Origin: Polydactylus sextarius
Lineage: Eukaryota > Chordata > Actinopteri > Polynemidae
Length of the DNA: 64,000 nt
Direction of reading: 5' to 3'
Assembly (NCBI GenBank): GCA_016801845.1
Contig: CM028914.1
Span: 21,279,272 to 21,343,271, forward strand
Each line of letters opens with the position of its first letter. The stretch's first letter is position 1. Shown piece after piece: positions 63,288 to 64,000 of the stretch. The position numbers and the translations under genes are program-made. The notes beneath the pieces were generated by a model, which was not told where the DNA came from, made no database searches, and was given only the letters and a program-made list of their open reading frames with translations.

Positions 63288-64000
63288 CTTCTTTTCCCCG
63301 GAGCTGTAGATTAATTTGCGCTATTCCTCCTCACACACACTCGGCGCCCTCACCACCACATAGCCCGGCGACGCGCGGCGAACGACAAGTTTTTGGAGGC
63401 TGGAAACGGTGTGAAAAGGATCAAAATGTTAGATAAGAACTGTGATCGTGGGGGTCTCCTCTTTCCGCTGCCCCTGCTGCTCTTCCAGCGCGTCCCTCAC
63501 AGCTCCGGAGCTAAATATAAAATCCCATTGAGTGAAATGCGCTCATTTAACGCGCTGAGCGTCGCTCCGGCAGCATGCTCCTTTCTCTTATTATTGTTGA
63601 CGCGCTAAACAAGCCCCCAAATAAAACTGCTCTCCGGTCAGACACAGCAGCCTCTGAAAACAAGTGCAACAGCGTCGCGGGGGCAAGGCGCTGGGGGAAA
63701 AAAAGAGAGAGAAAAAAAACGAGCTTTTCTTCTTCACGCCATGTTTCTGTGGAAGTCCTCAGAGCGATAAGTGCAGCTGTTGTTATTGTTGCCTTTGTAG
63801 TGCAAGAAGAGGGAAATATAGTTTGAGAGCTCCACAGAGGACCACAGTGCCACTGACCGGCCAAACACACCAGACAGCAGACAGGACCTGCTTCACCTAC
63901 TGACTCCATTAAACATTTAACATACATGTTCAACTATGTTCAACTTTTACCTCAGTGTTTCTCTCTGTCTGTTTGTAGAGTTTCTAGTTTTCTTTAATGT
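63288..64000 (-). promoter_or_regulatory. nova2 5' leader and promoter region
   Basis: The bases upstream of the nova2 start are CpG-containing and GC-rich to about 63.7 kb (CGGCGACGCGCGGCG, AACGCGCTGAGCGTCGCTCC), typical of a CpG-island promoter. A weak TATATTTA lies on the minus strand near 63512..63519. The exact start of transcription cannot be set from sequence. Confidence 0.5.

Overview
The window is teleost nuclear DNA. It is AT-rich overall, with intron-split vertebrate genes, many (TG)n, (AT)n and (GATG)n microsatellites, and dispersed repeat pieces I recognise from other fish genomes. There is no prokaryotic-style gene organisation.

I can support five protein-coding genes, all on the minus strand. 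From right to left, in their own 5'-to-3' direction: (1) nova2, a three-KH neuronal splicing regulator in four coding exons spread over 16 kb (46837..63287). (2) capns1, the calpain small subunit, in ten coding exons plus a non-coding first exon (27993..31283, UTR exon near 32.2 kb). (3) An uncharacterised gene whose exons join in phase into one protein with a BED zinc finger, a Harbinger/NAIF1-type Myb-SANT domain, an acidic tract and a C-terminal amphipathic helix (20892..24936). (4) A Delta-family Notch ligand, probably deltaC, in seven exons with a TATA box (8502..12322). (5) The first coding exon of a CPI-17 family PP1 inhibitor, ppp1r14a-like (457..663), whose other exons lie beyond the left edge.

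Human PPP1R14A, DLL3, CAPNS1 and NOVA2 all map to 19q13, so this is a compacted version of that syntenic block. The synteny supports calling the KH gene nova2 rather than nova1 and the Delta gene dlc-like rather than dll4. The genes share a block, not a pathway.

Layout: 0.46-0.66 kb ppp1r14a exon; 0.66-7.7 kb intergenic with repeats; 7.7-12.5 kb Delta and its 3' end; 12.5-20.2 kb intergenic, possibly regulatory; 20.2-24.9 kb BED-Myb gene; 25-27.6 kb intergenic with a MITE-like element; 27.6-32.2 kb capns1; 32.3-39.7 kb gene-free, with an inverted repeat and a fish dispersed repeat; 39.7-46.8 kb probable long nova2 3' UTR; 46.8-63.3 kb nova2; 63.3-64 kb GC-rich nova2 5' region.

Most noteworthy: the BED-Myb architecture of gene 3; a one-base frame break in the last EGF repeat of the Delta gene; three perfect CRE palindromes within 134 bp in nova2 intron 1; a 13-bp perfect hairpin in nova2 intron 2; and three perfect hairpins packed into about 120 bp near 5 kb. 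All exon boundaries were read by eye from splice consensus, reading phase and family similarity; no search was run.
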